Assembly (NCBI GenBank): GCA_018678395.1
Contig: JAHHMJ010000446.1
Location: 1-8,083 of the forward strand
Source: Gemmatimonadota bacterium
Lineage (GTDB): Bacteria > Gemmatimonadota > Gemmatimonadetes > Longimicrobiales > Gaopeijiaceae
DNA: 8,083 nt
Reading direction: 5' to 3'
This document shows, piece by piece, positions 6,367-8,083 of this stretch (position 1 is the first letter of the stretch; each line of letters starts with the position of its first letter). Under the pieces are notes generated by a model, which searched no databases, was not told where the DNA came from, and was given only the letters and a program-made list of their open reading frames with translations. The translations under genes were made by a program, and so were the position numbers.

Positions 6367-7843
6367 AGGCGTCCAGCAGCCGGTTGATCCGAGCGACCAG
6401 TTCGACCGGAGAGAACGGTTTGAGAACGTAGTCGTCGGCCCCCAGATCGAAGCCACGGACGACGTCCGCCTCCTTGCCCATGGAGGTCAGCATCAGGATC
6501 GGTACGCCGCGGAAATGTTCGAGCGCCCGTACCCTCTGGAGCAACTCGAACCCGTCCATACCGCCCAGCTTGACGTCGAAGAGGCCCAGGGCGAACGCTC
6601 TGGAGCGGGCGGCCTCGAGGGCTTCTTCGCCGTCCTCGAAATGCTCCACCTCGAAGCCGTCCTTGGTGAGGCGGTGGTTCACGAGGGTGGCGGTCACCGG
6701 ATCGTCCTCCACCAACAGCACGCGGGGTGCGCGGCCCCCCTCGGCCTGCTCGGAGGCCAGGAGTCGGGGCATGTCGGGAGCGCGGGCCAACGACAGGAGG
6801 CGTTCGCTTCTCGCGATGCCCGACGCCAGCGTCGCTCCCGCTCCGACGGCCGCAATCCCGGCTCGGAGCCCGACACGACAGGGGTCTGCGGATTCGAGCA
6901 GTGCGTTCACATCATCAGGCTCGATATCGAAGAGCAGGGCCAGGATGGTCTCGTCTCGGCCCTCCGACAGAAGGTCGCCGGGGCGGAGTACATCCCGGAC
7001 CTCTGCAGAAGCCTCCCAGAGCCGCGTCCGTCGCTCTCCAGGAGCGGACTCCAGGTCGTCGAAGGCGATATTGACCACGACGACCGGACGAGTCCCTCCG
7101 GAAGTGGCCCGGGCCGCTTCGAACGCCTGGGAAATCGCGGCCCGATCGGCGAAGCCGGACGCTGATCCCGGCCCTGCCCGACCCCGGGCTCGAGCCAACT
7201 CGGCGTCCACCACGGCTCGCGTCGTCGACCCGTCCACGGGCTTCTGAAGATACTCCTGCGCTCCGAGGGCCAGACACTCGTCGCGAGCCTCCGTGGCCGG
7301 GCGCGCCGACATGACGATCACGGGTGTATCGGAAGAGGCTGGTCGCTCCCGAAGCCGAAGCAGCACGTCGCGCCCGTCCGCGTCGGGGAGTACCAGGTCC
7401 AGGAGGACCAGGTCGGGGGTCTGTCGGTCGAGAAACGCGAGGGCCTCGGCCGCCGTGCCGACCGCGTCGATCGTGCGGTCGTCGGCCGCGATAACGGATT
7501 CGAGAAGCAGGGCGGTCGTCGGCTCGTCTTCCACGATCAGGATCCGAGCTTGGTCCGGCCCCGGGAGGGCTCCGTCCACCGCCTCGAGAAGCACCCGGCT
7601 TCGCGCGAACATCTCGCGACGGGTGTCCGCGTCCGCCAGGTTCTCCGCCCTGCTCTCGAGTTGGATCAAGCCGTGTTCTTCCGCCGCGCGAGCGACGGAG
7701 CGGGCCATTCGGCGTACGGTCGCCTCTGCACCGGGGACCCGCTCTCGGGCCTTCTCCAGGGCGGCGCGCAGGACCTTCAGCCGGTCGGACGCCTCCTCCT
7801 TGAAGGCGTCGACTGCTCCGTTCGTGGCGCGGTGGGTATTCAC
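6365..7843 (-). CDS. Multidomain response regulator: HPt-like, REC, degenerate GGDEF, REC
   Basis: 492 residues in four parts. Residues about 10-92 form a helical HPt-like domain; aligning RSVARAAEEHG (48-58) with the usual HxLKGSxxxxG puts Arg48 where the phosphorylated His should be. REC1 (about 99-215) has the acidic pair E105/D106, acceptor D149 in LLDLVLPDADG, S179 and K201. Residues about 228-355 follow the GGDEF fold but the signature is GRDET (295-299), the first metal Asp is replaced (N258) and the segment is shortened, so cyclase activity is unlikely; it may be a binding or dimerising domain. REC2 (about 373-490) has E379/D380/D381, D423 in LFDVKLGGMDG, T453 and K475. No DNA-binding domain is seen, so output is probably protein-protein contact. 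The cognate kinase is not in the window. GTG at 7841-7843 is the only reasonable start, since a TAG lies in frame shortly upstream; its ribosome-binding site is weak. Confidence 0.88.
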   Translation of the reverse strand: MNTHRATNGAVDAFKEEASDRLKVLRAALEKARERVPGAEATVRRMARSVARAAEEHGLIQLESRAENLADADTRREMFARSRVLLEAVDGALPGPDQARILIVEDEPTTALLLESVIAADDRTIDAVGTAAEALAFLDRQTPDLVLLDLVLPDADGRDVLLRLRERPASSDTPVIVMSARPATEARDECLALGAQEYLQKPVDGSTTRAVVDAELARARGRAGPGSASGFADRAAISQAFEAARATSGGTRPVVVVNIAFDDLESAPGERRTRLWEASAEVRDVLRPGDLLSEGRDETILALLFDIEPDDVNALLESADPCRVGLRAGIAAVGAGATLASGIARSERLLSLARAPDMPRLLASEQAEGGRAPRVLLVEDDPVTATLVNHRLTKDGFEVEHFEDGEEALEAARSRAFALGLFDVKLGGMDGFELLQRVRALEHFRGVPILMLTSMGKEADVVRGFDLGADDYVLKPFSPVELVARINRLLDA

Positions 7844-8083
7844 GGTGACGCCGGATACCTGCTGGGCGTGCCCCTACGCTGGGCGCTCCCCGCACAGAGC
7901 GCGATCCAATCCCGTCCCGACGTCGGTCCCACAGGGCGGGGTAGTGAGCGTCCCGTCACGCACCCCAACTCGTACTCGGCCACCGTCGACTCCTCCCCCG
8001 TGGCCGAGTCGAGGATCCAGATCTCCGACACGTTCTCCATCGCGATGAAGTGCCTCGCAGGGCGATCGGGCGGGCATCGCCCC
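7840..8083 (-). CDS. Partial unidentified ORF, possible end of a beta-propeller-like protein
   Basis: The minus frame is open from the right edge to a TGA at 7840-7842, giving about 80 residues without a visible start. The first half has coding character (third positions almost all G or C) and contains RHFIAMENVSEIWILDSATG, resembling a blade of TolB or WD40-like propellers, where EIWxxDxATGE is common. The second half, from about 7965 leftwards, loses this bias and reads as Arg, Pro and Gly-rich sequence, so the true end of the gene, or a frameshift, may lie there. The stop overlaps the response-regulator GTG by 4 bases, the same arrangement as elsewhere in this operon, which mildly supports it being real. 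An internal ATG at 8038-8040 exists but sits inside the better coding part. I do not recognise the gene with confidence. Confidence 0.35.
   Translation of the reverse strand, partial: GRCPPDRPARHFIAMENVSEIWILDSATGEESTVAEYELGCVTGRSLPRPVGPTSGRDWIALCAGSAQRRGTPSRYPASP

Noticed and set aside
6287..8048. Long plus-strand frames opposite the response regulator (292, 257 and 251 residues)
   Set aside because: Ser/Arg/Ala-rich translations with no recognisable motif, opposite a gene with complete REC signatures; third-position GC bias explains them.

Overview
The window is dense, GC-rich bacterial DNA of Gram-negative character: one product looks like an outer-membrane beta-barrel and several others carry export signals. 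The combination of a HupE/UreJ-like protein, an M1 metallopeptidase of the GGMEY/HEVGH type and a DUF6702-like protein, with GTG starts and strong GC3 bias, suggests Gemmatimonadota or a neighbouring phylum. That assignment is recalled from family resemblance and was not computed. No RNA genes, mobile elements, CRISPR arrays or intrinsic terminators could be supported.

Left half (1-3105, plus strand): a compact three-gene operon. It holds the C-terminal part of a HupE/UreJ-like membrane protein, a complete secreted M1 zinc aminopeptidase with a very good ribosome-binding site, and a DUF6702-like exported protein whose GTG start overlaps the peptidase stop by 4 bases. This set probably works at the cell envelope, but its shared task is not evident from sequence.

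Right half (3039-8083, minus strand): a tightly packed operon, transcribed right to left. It runs from a partial unidentified ORF at the right edge, through a multidomain response regulator (HPt-like, REC, degenerate GGDEF, REC) and a membrane-anchored HEAT-repeat protein, to a processive-type family 2 glycosyltransferase and a YaiO-like outer-membrane beta-barrel. Junctions are 4-base overlaps or single-digit gaps. The simplest reading is a regulated envelope or exopolysaccharide synthesis and export module: the glycosyltransferase polymerises at the inner membrane, the HEAT protein scaffolds, YaiO acts in the outer membrane and the regulator controls it.

The most notable observation is an in-frame TGA (4057-4059) in the glycosyltransferase. 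The same frame continues after it for 61 codons of well-formed, family-like sequence to a second TGA at 3871-3873. The gene is therefore either truncated by a nonsense change, read through, or affected by a sequencing error. The two operons converge and their last genes overlap by 67 bases (3039-3105), leaving no space for a conventional terminator between them.
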